Below are positions 1-7,317 of a stretch of DNA of 36,685 nt, piece by piece; the stretch's first letter is position 1, and each line of letters begins with the position of its first letter. Below the pieces are notes generated by a model, which was not told the DNA's origin, made no database searches, and worked only from the letters and a program-made list of their open reading frames with translations. Both the position numbers and the translations under genes were made by a program. The DNA comes from an uncultured Flavonifractor sp. Lineage in GTDB: Bacteria; Bacillota; Clostridia; Oscillospirales; Oscillospiraceae. Location: NCBI RefSeq assembly GCF_944385615.1, contig NZ_CALWXV010000025.1, positions 1 to 36,685 on the forward strand, in the 5' to 3' direction.

Positions 1-6
1 GCTTTC

Positions 7-285
7 TTTTTGGCATAATAAAGCACCCCACTTGTTATTCAGTATATCATACTGTCTAACAAATGGGGTGCAGTTCAGTGCTCAGGTGGTTTTTTATGGT
101 CAAAAAAGCCTCGCAGAGTTTGCGCCCGCAGGCGCAAATAAAGTAAGATCCGTTTTCCCCGGCGACATGCGCGTCGGGGAAAACACTTCTCAGCCCGCAA
201 GTGTAGCATTGCTGCGCCAATGGCGGAGCAATGATGCGCGCGGCGGGCTGCATCCTGCTCAAAAAGTGGCTATGCCACTTTTTTG
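7..285 (+). repeat. Structured RNA-like repeat, copy C
   Basis: No gene lies in the first 290 bases. The stretch opens with CATAATAA and a long hairpin: GCACCCCA 23-30 pairs with 64-71, TTGTTA 32-37 with 57-62, and CAGTAT 40-45 with 49-54. Next come GTCAAAAAA, the block GCCTCGCAGAGTT (108-120), a stem TTTGCGCC/GGCGCAAA (119-138, loop CGCA), a stem 152-160/176-184 with a 15-base cap containing ACATGCG, the block CACTTCTCA (184-192), and a branched stem CAGCCCG/CGGGCTG (191-250). Two other places in the window share the blocks and the architecture: 22684-22920 on the minus strand and 31960-32221 on the plus strand. This copy lacks the small hairpin before GCCTCGCAG and has a different last stem. 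Function is unknown; it could be an independent RNA or a non-autonomous mobile element. Confidence 0.7.
260..285. terminator. Bidirectional terminator-like hairpin after jag and repeat copy C
   Basis: The ten-base stem AAAAAGTGGC (261-270) pairs with 274-283 around the loop TAT, and the 3' arm runs into six Ts. It starts 8 bases past the jag stop on the minus strand and closes repeat copy C on the plus strand, so it could stop transcripts from both sides. Confidence 0.6.
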
Positions 286-290
286 ATGGC

Positions 291-1064
291 TTACCGGTGC
301 TCCCCCCGGCTATAGGCCACCACGGTGCGGCGGTTGGGCTCGGTGCCGATGGAGTAGGTGGTCACGTCGGCGGTATCCTGAAGGGCGGTGTGGATCACAT
401 GGCGCTCGTAGGCGTTCATGGGCTCCAGGGTCACGTTGCGGCGGTACTTGACCACCTTGCCCGCCACCTTGTGGGCCAGCCGGATAAGGGATTCCTCCCG
501 CTTGGCCCGGTAGCCCTCGGCGTCCACATGGATGCGCACCCGCTTGGGCTGGCCGTGGTTGACGGCGTAGCCGGTGAGCTGCTGGATGGCGTCCAGGGTC
601 TCTCCCCGGCGGCCAATGAGGCCGCCCAGGTTCTGGCCCACCAGCTCCACCTGATAGGTGCCGTTCTCATCCATTTTAATGACCGGCTGGGCGTCCGCCC
701 CCATGTGGGACAGCAGGCCGGTGAGAAAGTCGTTGATCTGCTGGGCCTTCTCCCCCTGAGCAGGGGCGGCGGCAGGTGCTGCGGGGGCCTGGGCCTCTAC
801 AGCAGGGGCGGGGGTCTCTGCCTGGACGGGCTTGGCCGCGGGCGCGGCGGGCGCCTCCGCCACAGGGGCGGGGGCGGCGGGCTCGTTGGCGGCCTCATAG
901 GTCACTTTTACCTTGGCGGGGCAGCTGCCGATCCCCAGGAAGCCGGACTTGGCCCGCTCCAGGACCTCCACAGATACCTCGTCCCGATCCATGCCCAGCT
1001 TTTGCAGGGCGGCCTCAATGGCTGCCTCTTCGCTCTTGCCGGTGCTCTCGATCCATTTCAGCAT
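291..1064 (-). CDS. jag: Jag/KhpB RNA-binding protein (SpoIIIJ-associated)
   Basis: This 257-residue protein has the Jag layout. A Jag_N domain (about 1-52) starts MLKWIESTGKSEEAAIEAAL. An Ala/Pro-rich linker follows (about 60-107), then a KH domain around GLIGRRGETLDAIQQL and a C-terminal R3H domain with NRRTVVAYSRG near the end. The family binds RNA and works with YidC/SpoIIIJ and the KhpA partner in envelope and cell-division control. It lies 36 bases after yidC and a Shine-Dalgarno sequence (AAGGAGAG) precedes the ATG, so it is the last visible gene of the rpmH operon. The linker is unusually rich in Ala and Pro, but the domains look intact. Confidence 0.93.
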   Translation of the reverse strand: MLKWIESTGKSEEAAIEAALQKLGMDRDEVSVEVLERAKSGFLGIGSCPAKVKVTYEAANEPAAPAPVAEAPAAPAAKPVQAETPAPAVEAQAPAAPAAAPAQGEKAQQINDFLTGLLSHMGADAQPVIKMDENGTYQVELVGQNLGGLIGRRGETLDAIQQLTGYAVNHGQPKRVRIHVDAEGYRAKREESLIRLAHKVAGKVVKYRRNVTLEPMNAYERHVIHTALQDTADVTTYSIGTEPNRRTVVAYSRGEHR

Positions 1065-1100
1065 TGGGTATCTCTCCTTATGAATCCACGGCAGACGCCG

Positions 1101-2420
1101 TTATTCCTTGGTCTCCCCGTTGTCGTCGGGGGTTTGGGCGGCGGGGGATTCCTCCACAGGGGCGCTCTCCAGAGGGGCGTCCAGCGCGGGAGTGTCCTCC
1201 ATCTGGTCCCCGCCGGCGGCCTGGTCGGCTTTTCTGGCAAAGATGGGCTCCTCACCGGGATAGCAGGTGGGACCCTCCTCGCTGTAGCGGTAGGGATCGT
1301 AGGCCCGGCCCCGGGCGTACTGCCGGATGCCCACCCGGCTGTACTCCTTCACAATGCCGGGGACCTTCTCCTCGTCCTCCCGCTTCTTCTCGGCCTTTTT
1401 CTTCTTGCCCCGGTTGAGCTTCTCCTCCTCGATGCGGCGGGCCCGCTCCTCAGCTTTTCGGCGGCGCTCCTCCTTCTCCTCTTCCTTCTCCTGGAGCTCC
1501 CGCTCGGCCTGCTTGCGGGCGGCCTCCTCGTAGTCCTTCTTCAGGATGATGCTGCACAAAAACTCCTGAACCATGGACAGCAGGTTGTTGGCCACCCAGT
1601 ACACACACAAAGCGGCGGGCATGGTGAAGCCGATCCACAGGGAAATGAGGGGGGAAATAATCATCATGGACTTGGCGGAGCTGCTGTTGGTCTGGGCGCT
1701 CTGCTTGTTGATGGCGTTGGTCTTCATGGAGATGAGGGAGAAGACCACGCCGGTGAGGGCGGAGATCACGGGCAGCAGGAACAGACCGAAGCCGCCCTGA
1801 ATGGTCCAGAATTGCAGCTGGGGCACCTGAGACAGGTCCACCAGGCCAAACAGGTCAAAGTTGATGGCAATGATGCCGCTGCCGGCCTGACCCACGGCGG
1901 CCTTCACCGCCTCCAGATTCTCGGGGGTGATGAGGGAGGCCAGATACAGCTGGTTATAGCCGCTGTTGGCGAAGGTGTCGGTGGCCTCCTTGATCCAGCC
2001 CATGTTCACGGCCTGGGTGCTCCAGCCCACGGTCTGGGCAATGGTGTTCAGGGTCTCGGCGTCGTTGATGCCCATCATGTAGTGGATGGGCTCCCGGATG
2101 ATGGGGTAGAGGATCATCAGGATGATCAGGGGGATGAAGGACCACAGGCAGCCGCCCATGGGGTTGATCTTCTCCTTCTCATAGAGCTTCTGCACTTCCA
2201 GATTGTATCTCTGCCGGTCCTTGCCGTACTGCTTTTGCAGCTTCTGCATCTGACCGGACAGGATGTTCATCTGGATCATGCTGCGCTTGCCCTTCAGGGA
2301 GAGGGGGAAGAGCACCACCTTGACCACCACGGCAAAGAGGATCAGAGCCAGTCCATAGCTGCCGCAGAAGTTATAAAACAGCTGAAGCAGCCAGGCAAAG
2401 GGGGTGAGGATAATTTCCAT
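1101..2420 (-). CDS. yidC: YidC/Oxa1-type membrane protein insertase (SpoIIIJ)
   Basis: This 439-residue protein inserts membrane proteins with or without SecYEG and, in spore formers, is needed in the forespore. It starts directly with a hydrophobic helix (MEIILTPFAWLLQLFYNF) and has no lipobox cysteine. Positive residues at the end of the next helix (SLKGKRSMIQMN) sit where YidC carries its groove arginine. A long extracytoplasmic stretch of about 75 residues (around 115-190) precedes the last three membrane segments. From about residue 300 the tail is a highly charged Glu/Arg/Lys coil followed by an acidic Pro-rich end, longer than in Bacillus YidC and probably ribosome-contacting. It sits between yidD and jag in the usual order. 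Confidence 0.95.
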   Translation of the reverse strand: MEIILTPFAWLLQLFYNFCGSYGLALILFAVVVKVVLFPLSLKGKRSMIQMNILSGQMQKLQKQYGKDRQRYNLEVQKLYEKEKINPMGGCLWSFIPLIILMILYPIIREPIHYMMGINDAETLNTIAQTVGWSTQAVNMGWIKEATDTFANSGYNQLYLASLITPENLEAVKAAVGQAGSGIIAINFDLFGLVDLSQVPQLQFWTIQGGFGLFLLPVISALTGVVFSLISMKTNAINKQSAQTNSSSAKSMMIISPLISLWIGFTMPAALCVYWVANNLLSMVQEFLCSIILKKDYEEAARKQAERELQEKEEEKEERRRKAEERARRIEEEKLNRGKKKKAEKKREDEEKVPGIVKEYSRVGIRQYARGRAYDPYRYSEEGPTCYPGEEPIFARKADQAAGGDQMEDTPALDAPLESAPVEESPAAQTPDDNGETKE

Positions 2421-2464
2421 TTGCGCGCCTCCAAGCGTTCATTGTCTTGCCGTTTCGCGTGAAC

Positions 2465-2683
2465 TTACGGCACGGGGTCGTACTCGATGGATTTCTGCTT
2501 ATGGAAGGGCTGACATTTCAGAATACGGCGTAAGGCCAAAAAGCCCCCCTTGAGCGCACCGTATTTCTCCACCGCCTCCAGCGCGTACTGGGAGCAGGTG
2601 GGGATAAAACGGCAGCAGGGGGGACGGGCAGGGGAGATATACCGGCGGTAAAACCGGATGAGAAAGAGCAGCAGGCCCTTCAA
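2465..2683 (-). CDS. yidD: YidD membrane protein insertion efficiency factor
   Basis: This 72-residue protein belongs to the YidD family, a small membrane-surface protein that helps YidC-dependent insertion. The family signature is clear: RFYRRYISP near the N-terminus, three Cys in [17 protein letters not shown], then a basic [13 protein letters not shown] stretch. The start is a TTG at 2683-2681, one base after the rnpA stop codon (2687-2685). The rnpA end supplies a Shine-Dalgarno stretch (GGAGGGG), so the two genes are probably translationally coupled. A longer open frame extends upstream within rnpA but is not family-like. Confidence 0.92.
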   Translation of the reverse strand: MKGLLLFLIRFYRRYISPARPPCCRFIPTCSQYALEAVEKYGALKGGFLALRRILKCQPFHKQKSIEYDPVP

Positions 2684-2684
2684 C

Positions 2685-3032
2685 TCAGGCCCCCTCCTTT
2701 CGGAGCAGGCCCAGCTTGTCCGCCAGGGAGAGCAGGCTGCGCTCCACCTCCCGGTACCGGCAGTGGCCGGCCCGCACCCGGGCCACCACCACCAGGTCAT
2801 AGCCCGGCAGGAAGCGGTCCTCATGGATGCGGTAGGCCTCCTTGATGCGGCGGCGGGTGCGGTTGCGGATCACCGCCTTGCCCACCTTCACCCCCACGGT
2901 GATGCCCAGACGGCTGCGGGGGGAGTTGTTCTTCCGGCAGTAGAGGGCCAGGCAGGGATTGACCGCGCTTTTGCCCTTGTTGTACAGGCGGCGGAACACA
3001 TGGTTCTGCTTCAGGGATACGGTGTGCTCCAC
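2685..3032 (-). CDS. rnpA: Ribonuclease P protein component
   Basis: This 115-residue protein is the protein subunit of RNase P, which matures tRNA 5' ends. The basic signature [14 protein letters not shown] (the RNR motif) is present, preceded by the [14 protein letters not shown] strand region and the N-terminal [10 protein letters not shown] segment. I place the start at the GTG 3032-3030, because AGGAGG lies seven bases upstream. An in-frame ATG at 3056 would add eight residues, but that reading puts the ribosome-binding site inside the gene. It sits between rpmH and yidD in the conserved order. Confidence 0.93.
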   Translation of the reverse strand: MEHTVSLKQNHVFRRLYNKGKSAVNPCLALYCRKNNSPRSRLGITVGVKVGKAVIRNRTRRRIKEAYRIHEDRFLPGYDLVVVARVRAGHCRYREVERSLLSLADKLGLLRKEGA

Positions 3033-3133
3033 GGCGGTCCTCCTTTCCCGATCCAAAGTTCCGTATGCTGCGCAGGGGCGGTGGGAAAAGCTCCCCCGCC
3101 CCTATGAAATGCCCTATTCCATTTGCGGACCCA

Positions 3134-3268
3134 TCAGTGGGTCAGACGGGCGCGGCCCTTCGCGCGGCGGCGGGCCAGGACCTTGCGGCCGTTGGCGGTA
3201 CGCATACGCTTACGGAACCCGTGCTCCTTGGAGCGCTGGCGCTTCTTGGGCTGATAGGTACGAACCAT
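3134..3268 (-). CDS. rpmH: 50S ribosomal protein L34
   Basis: A 44-codon frame encodes a classic L34: [20 protein letters not shown], then [20 protein letters not shown], ending in RLTH. Length and sequence match the family along its whole length. An AGGAGGTG Shine-Dalgarno sequence lies just upstream of the ATG. It is the first gene of the operon that continues to rnpA, yidD, yidC and jag, and a perfect-consensus promoter lies about 120 bases upstream. Confidence 0.97.
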   Translation of the reverse strand: MVRTYQPKKRQRSKEHGFRKRMRTANGRKVLARRRAKGRARLTH

Positions 3269-3387
3269 GTTGGGACACCTCCTGTACAAAAATCAAGCGG
3301 GTCGCCCCGCCCACCACAACAGCCTTTCGGCTGCGGTCGTCAAGAAAAACTGCTTTACACCGTATGGCTTTCCACGATGCACATGGT

Positions 3388-3417
3388 ATTATAGCCTATT
3401 TTAAAATGGCCTGTCAA
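3388..3417 (-). promoter_or_regulatory. Sigma-A promoter of the rpmH operon
   Basis: On the minus strand, TTGACA (3417-3412) and TATAAT (3393-3388) are both perfect and separated by 18 bases. The predicted start leaves a leader of about 110 bases before rpmH. Confidence 0.85.
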
Positions 3418-3541
3418 CCACTATTTTGGTTTCTTTTTTGGTTTTTTTCTGTCCTTAACCGGGGAATACCATATCTTGTGGCCGGAGGAGGAGGCGGGGA
3501 CAGGCGTAGGGGCGGAGCGGGGCCGCCAAACCGTTCCAAAC

Positions 3542-3642
3542 TGTGGACGGCAAAACTGGGCGGGCGGCCTGCCGGGGCTGTTCCTGTGGAAAACACGGTG
3601 GAAAAGTGGTTTCTTTTTATTATTGTATCGTTGCTTTCCACC
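3542..3642. promoter_or_regulatory. DnaA-type boxes upstream of dnaA
   Basis: Four DnaA-box-like 9-mers lie here: TGTGGACGG (3542-3550), TGTGGAAAA (3585-3593), GGTGGAAAA (3597-3605) and CTTTCCACC (3634-3642). Only the second matches exactly the TTTTCCACA form that dominates between dnaA and dnaN. The last one overlaps the dnaA -35 element, which would fit DnaA autoregulation. The rest of the 571-base rpmH-dnaA gap holds the two promoters, a leader hairpin and nothing else I can support. Confidence 0.55.
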
Positions 3643-3659
3643 GGCGGATTTGCTATAAT
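3631..3659 (+). promoter_or_regulatory. dnaA promoter with extended -10
   Basis: TGCTATAAT (3651-3659) is a perfect extended -10 element. TTGCTT (3631-3636) lies 17 bases upstream as a weak -35. A DnaA-type box at 3634-3642 overlaps this -35. The transcript would have a leader of about 170 bases. Confidence 0.75.
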
Positions 3660-3759
3660 GATATGCGTTAAATTATCTGCAATCCTTCCGGCGGTCGGAC
3701 CAATTCCGGCGGCCGGTACCTGCCGTTGGCGGGCGCAGTCCAGACAGAGACCTTCAGGT

Positions 3760-3781
3760 CTTGAAAGCCCAGGCTTTCAAG
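3760..3781 (+). other. Hairpin in the dnaA leader
   Basis: CTTGAAAGCC (3760-3769) is followed two bases later by its exact complement GGCTTTCAAG (3772-3781). It lies inside the dnaA 5' leader, 58 bases before the start codon. There is no clean T-tract after it (GTCTTGTTTTG), so it is more likely a stability or regulatory stem than a terminator. Confidence 0.5.
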
Positions 3782-3839
3782 GTCTTGTTTTGCTGCGCCG
3801 TCTCCGGCCATCCATTTTGACGAAAGAGGTGGTCTTTCC

Positions 3840-5156
3840 GTGAATCTGCCGGCCGATCTCTGGGCCAAGGTCCTCTCCCTGATGGAGCAGGATATGACAG
3901 CCACCACCATCAACACCTGGTTTGACGACGCCACCCCCGTGGCCCTGGAGTCCAACCGGTTTGTGCTCCACACCCCCTCCAACTTCAAGCGGGATATCAT
4001 CAACTCCCGCTATCTGCCCACCATTCAAAAGGCCCTTCATGAGCTGTTCTCCTCTGATTTTGAGGTGGTGGTACTGGGCGAAGGGGAGCTGGAGGGCTAC
4101 GGCCAACAGAAAAACGACGATCTGTTCCTCCCAGGCACCGAGGAGTATACCTTTGAGCGCTTTGTGGTGGGCTCCTCCAACAAGTTCGCCCACGCCGCCG
4201 CCCTGGCGGTGGCCGAGCAGCCCGCCCAGACCTACAACCCCCTGTTCATCTACGGCGAGTCCGGCCTGGGCAAGACCCACCTGCTCTACGCCATCGCCCA
4301 CAAGATCCATCAAAACCACCCGGAATTCCGCATCGTCTATATCAAGGGCGATTCCTTCACCAATGAGCTGATCCAGGCCATCCGGGAGGGCCGCAACCCG
4401 GAATTCCGGGAAAAATACCGCTCCGCCGACGTGTTCCTCATGGACGACGTGCAGTTTATCGCCGGCCGGGAATCCACCCAGGAGGAGATGTTCCACACCT
4501 TCAACACCCTGTACGAGGCCAAACGGCAGATCGTGTTCACCGCCGACCGCCCCCCCAAGGAGATGCTGCGGCTGGACGACCGGCTGCGCACCCGGTTTGA
4601 GTGGGGCCTGCCTGTGGACATCCAGCCCCCCGACTACGAGACCCGGGTGGCCATCATCAAAAACAAGGCCATCCGCCGGGGCATGAACCTGCCCGACCCG
4701 GTGCTGCAATATATCGCGGAAAACATCACCTCCAACGTGCGGCAGATCGAGGGCACCGTCAACAAGATCCTGGCCTTCCAGGAGCTGATGGGGGAGAGCG
4801 TGGACGTAGACACCGTCACCCGGGCGGTGCGGGACATGTTCAAGGACAAGGCCGACTTTCTCCCCTCCCCCGAGGTCATCATTGACGAGGTGGGCAAGTT
4901 CTACAACATCGAGCCGGAGGCCCTCCGGGGACAGAGCCGCACCAAGGACACCGCCCTGGCCCGGCAGATCGCCATGTACCAGATCCGCCGCATGACCAAC
5001 CTGTCCCTGAAGGAGATCGGCAAGGAATTTGACAACCGGGACCACGCCACCGTCATGCACTCCATCGACCGCATCGAGAAATTGACCAAGCAAAGCCCGG
5101 AAATTGCAGAGGTCATCAAGGACATCAACGCCAACATCAACGCCCGCTATGAATAG
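3840..5156 (+). CDS. dnaA: Chromosomal replication initiator DnaA
   Basis: This 438-residue AAA+ initiator binds DnaA boxes and opens the origin. Domain I is at about 1-80 (LWAKVLSLMEQDM). A short linker leads to the AAA+ core, with Walker A GESGLGKT (139-146), Walker B VFLMDD (198-203) and an arginine-rich sensor region (RLRTRFEWG). Domain IV has a helix-turn-helix with the recognition motif DNRDHATVMHS near 398-408. The usual motif is GGRDHTTV, so Ala403 replaces the common Thr. The start is GTG at 3840, after AAGAGGTGG. It is divergent from rpmH and followed by the box cluster. Confidence 0.98.
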   Translation: MNLPADLWAKVLSLMEQDMTATTINTWFDDATPVALESNRFVLHTPSNFKRDIINSRYLPTIQKALHELFSSDFEVVVLGEGELEGYGQQKNDDLFLPGTEEYTFERFVVGSSNKFAHAAALAVAEQPAQTYNPLFIYGESGLGKTHLLYAIAHKIHQNHPEFRIVYIKGDSFTNELIQAIREGRNPEFREKYRSADVFLMDDVQFIAGRESTQEEMFHTFNTLYEAKRQIVFTADRPPKEMLRLDDRLRTRFEWGLPVDIQPPDYETRVAIIKNKAIRRGMNLPDPVLQYIAENITSNVRQIEGTVNKILAFQELMGESVDVDTVTRAVRDMFKDKADFLPSPEVIIDEVGKFYNIEPEALRGQSRTKDTALARQIAMYQIRRMTNLSLKEIGKEFDNRDHATVMHSIDRIEKLTKQSPEIAEVIKDINANINARYE

Positions 5157-5168
5157 GGCTGGATGAGG

Positions 5169-5206
5169 CTTGCATATCAGTGAATATTTATTGAATTTTA
5201 TGCAAG
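5169..5206. other. AT-rich core bracketed by an inverted repeat (candidate unwinding element)
   Basis: CTTGCATA (5169-5176) and its exact complement TATGCAAG (5199-5206) enclose 22 bases of which only four are G or C. It starts 13 bases after the dnaA stop and 28 bases before the first DnaA-type box. This is the most AT-rich stretch of the dnaA-dnaN gap, so a DNA-unwinding element is plausible. A weak dnaA terminator is the alternative, but it lacks a T-tract and has a large loop. Confidence 0.45.
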
Positions 5207-5233
5207 AAAACGGATCCCTTCTCCATGGGCCGG

Positions 5234-5390
5234 TTTTCCACATTTCCACACAGTTTTGCGGATATGTGGAAAGGGGAATGTGGAAAACTTTTTTCGCCTT
5301 CTTTTTCTGTGGAAAGACCCCGATTTTTTTCCACACCCCCTGTGGACAGATTTTTCTTAGCGGTTCAACGGGTTTTTCCACTTTTCCACA
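5234..5390. other. Origin of replication: DnaA-box cluster (oriC)
   Basis: Nine DnaA-type 9-mers lie in 157 bases. TTTTCCACA occurs at 5234-5242, 5327-5335 and 5382-5390, and as its complement at 5279-5287. Near matches are ATTTCCACA (5242-5250), TGTGGAAAG (5265-5273 and 5308-5316), TGTGGACAG (5341-5349) and TTTTCCACT (5374-5382). None is the textbook TTATCCACA. The position between dnaA and dnaN and the switch of gene orientation around this region both support the origin call. The 5391-5502 remainder holds only the dnaN leader and its ribosome-binding site (GGAGG). Confidence 0.88.
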
Positions 5391-5502
5391 ATGTTTTCCC
5401 CTACGGCTTACTATTACGACATTTATCCCTCCTCTCTCCTGAGGAGCGGGAGAAATCCAGCGGAGCGTCTCCGCTCCCGATGAAACGGAGGATGCAAGTT
5501 TT

Positions 5503-6615
5503 ATGAAATTTTCCTGTGAAAAGGCCCTGCTGCAATCGGCCATTTCCACCGCCTCCCGTGCCGTATCCCCCAAAAGCTCCATTTCCGCTCTGGAGGGTAT
5601 TCTGGTAGAGGCCGGACAGGAGCTGCGGCTCACCGGTTACAACCTGGACACCGGCATCCGTACCATTGTCCCTGCTGAGATCAGCGAACCGGGTACCCTG
5701 GTGCTGGCTGCCCGGCTGTTCGGCGAGATCATCCGAAAGCTGCCCGACGACGTCATTACCTTTGAGACCAACCAATATATGGTACACATCACCTGCGGTC
5801 CCAGTGAATTCAACATTTTGGGCACCGATCCCGAGGAATTCCCCGAACTGCCCACGGTGGAGTACCAAAATTCCCTGCTCCTGTCCCAGTCCAAGCTGAA
5901 ATCCATGATTTCCCAGACCATTTTTGCCGTCAGCGACAACGAAAGCCGGCCGGTCCACACCGGCTCCCTCTTTGAGGCCGACGACAACGGCCTTACCATC
6001 GTTTCGGTGGACGGTTTCCGGCTGGCCCTCCGCCATGAGGCCATTGACCGGAAGGACGGAGCACCAGAATTTTCCTTTGTGGTGCCCGGCTCCGCTTTGT
6101 CCGAGGTGGAAAAGATCTGTTCCGACTGCGACGAGCCGGTGTCAGTCACCCAGGGCGCCCGGCACGTCATGTTCAAGGCGGGCACCACCATGCTGGTGAC
6201 CCGGCGGCTGGAGGGAGAATTTTTGGCCTACCGTCAGGCCATCCCCCGGAACAACGGTATCTGTCTGGAGGGGGAGACCAGGACCCTGCTGTCCTCCATC
6301 GAGCGGGTGTCCCTCATCATCACTGAGAAGCTGAAATGCCCCCTGCGGTGCGTCTTTGAGGACGGATTGATGAAAATTTCCACCAAAACCGCCATTGGAG
6401 ACGCCTATGATCAGTGCCCTGTCACCGGCGATGGCCAGGGGTTGGAGATCGGCTTCAACAACAAATATTTGATGGATGCCCTGAAGGCTGCCCCCGCCGA
6501 CAAGGTGCGGCTGGAGCTGTCTACCAGCGTGTCCCCCTGTGTCATCCTGCCCGCCGAAGGGGAGGAGCGTTTCCTCTATATGGTGCTGCCCGTCCGTTTG
6601 AAGGCAGGAGAGTAA
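5503..6615 (+). CDS. dnaN: DNA polymerase III beta subunit (sliding clamp)
   Basis: This 370-residue protein is the ring clamp that tethers polymerase III to DNA. It opens MKFSCEKALLQSAISTASRA, typical of the family, and shows three similar clamp domains of about 120 residues each. The conserved ending LPVR (YMVLPVRLKAGE) forms part of the partner-binding cleft. Length fits Firmicute DnaN. It follows oriC directly and GGAGG lies upstream of the ATG. A short GC-rich hairpin (6621-6639) follows the stop without a T-tract, so transcription may continue into the next gene. Confidence 0.97.
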   Translation: MKFSCEKALLQSAISTASRAVSPKSSISALEGILVEAGQELRLTGYNLDTGIRTIVPAEISEPGTLVLAARLFGEIIRKLPDDVITFETNQYMVHITCGPSEFNILGTDPEEFPELPTVEYQNSLLLSQSKLKSMISQTIFAVSDNESRPVHTGSLFEADDNGLTIVSVDGFRLALRHEAIDRKDGAPEFSFVVPGSALSEVEKICSDCDEPVSVTQGARHVMFKAGTTMLVTRRLEGEFLAYRQAIPRNNGICLEGETRTLLSSIERVSLIITEKLKCPLRCVFEDGLMKISTKTAIGDAYDQCPVTGDGQGLEIGFNNKYLMDALKAAPADKVRLELSTSVSPCVILPAEGEERFLYMVLPVRLKAGE

Positions 6616-6667
6616 AAGCAGGCGGCCTTTACGGCCGCCCATCCCCCCATGGAAAGGAAGAATCCGT

Positions 6668-7108
6668 TTGGAACTGCATCCTTACCTGCACAAGGTTCAA
6701 TTTTACGAGACAGACGGCATGAGCATCGTCCACCATGGAAATTATATCCTATGGATGGAGGAGGCCCGTACCGATTTTATGAACCAGATCGGCTGGAGCT
6801 ACCACCGGGCGGTGGACGCGGGCATCGACTTTGCCGTCACCGACGTCAGCTGTGCCTACCGCTCCATGACCCGGTTTGGGGAAACGGTGGCCATTACCAT
6901 GGCGGTCCAGGCCCTGTCCCCGGCCAAATTGCAGCTATCTTACAAAATGGTGAACGCGGGCACCGGGGAACTGCGGGCGGAGGGCACCTCCGGCCACTTC
7001 TTTTACGACCGGGCCAAGGCCCGGCCGGTGGCCCTGAAAAAAGCCCTGCCGGAGCTGTGGCAGCTGCTGGAATCCCTGTACCATAAAGGGGGAAAAACCG
7101 AGAAATGA
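6668..7108 (+). CDS. Acyl-CoA thioesterase, 4HBT/YbgC-type hotdog fold
   Basis: This 146-residue protein is a single hotdog domain. The 4-hydroxybenzoyl-CoA-thioesterase signature is seen at [17 protein letters not shown], with Asp16 in the catalytic position and His22/His23/Asn25/Tyr26 following as in YbgC. Such enzymes hydrolyse acyl-CoA thioesters; the substrate cannot be read from sequence. The start is a TTG (6668-6670) with AAAGGAAG upstream; no better ATG fits the fold. Its stop overlaps the next start (ATGA), so it is co-translated with the S4 protein. Its place between dnaN and yaaA is not the textbook order. Confidence 0.88.
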   Translation: MELHPYLHKVQFYETDGMSIVHHGNYILWMEEARTDFMNQIGWSYHRAVDAGIDFAVTDVSCAYRSMTRFGETVAITMAVQALSPAKLQLSYKMVNAGTGELRAEGTSGHFFYDRAKARPVALKKALPELWQLLESLYHKGGKTEK

Positions 7109-7317
7109 AGACCATTCAGTCGAAAATCAACACGGAATTTATCAAACTGGAATCCCTGCTGAAATTTGAGGGCCTGGTGGAGACCGGCGGGGAGGCCAAG
7201 GAGCGTATCCAGGCCGGTGAGGTAACGGTCAACGGGGAAGTGTGCACCATGCGGGGCAAAAAGCTGCGCCCCGGCGACGTGGTGGCCCTGGATGACCTGC
7301 GCGTGGAAGTGGTATGA
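7105..7317 (+). CDS. yaaA: S4-domain RNA-binding protein YaaA
   Basis: This 70-residue protein is an S4-type RNA-binding domain of the YaaA family found between dnaN and recF in Firmicutes. The fold signature is visible as [22 protein letters not shown], split by me into its helix pair, then [22 protein letters not shown]. It overlaps the thioesterase stop upstream and the recF start downstream by four bases each (ATGA), so the three are translationally coupled. Its molecular role is poorly known; ribosome-related RNA binding is inferred from the domain. Confidence 0.9.
   Translation: MKTIQSKINTEFIKLESLLKFEGLVETGGEAKERIQAGEVTVNGEVCTMRGKKLRPGDVVALDDLRVEVV

Noticed and set aside
231-2462. Long open frame opposite jag and yidC
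   Set aside because: Low-complexity Gly/Leu/His-rich translation typical of the antisense frame of GC-rich genes; jag and yidC account for the DNA.
6621-6639. Hairpin after dnaN as terminator
   Set aside because: GGCGGCC/GGCCGCC pairs but no T-tract follows; not annotated as a terminator.
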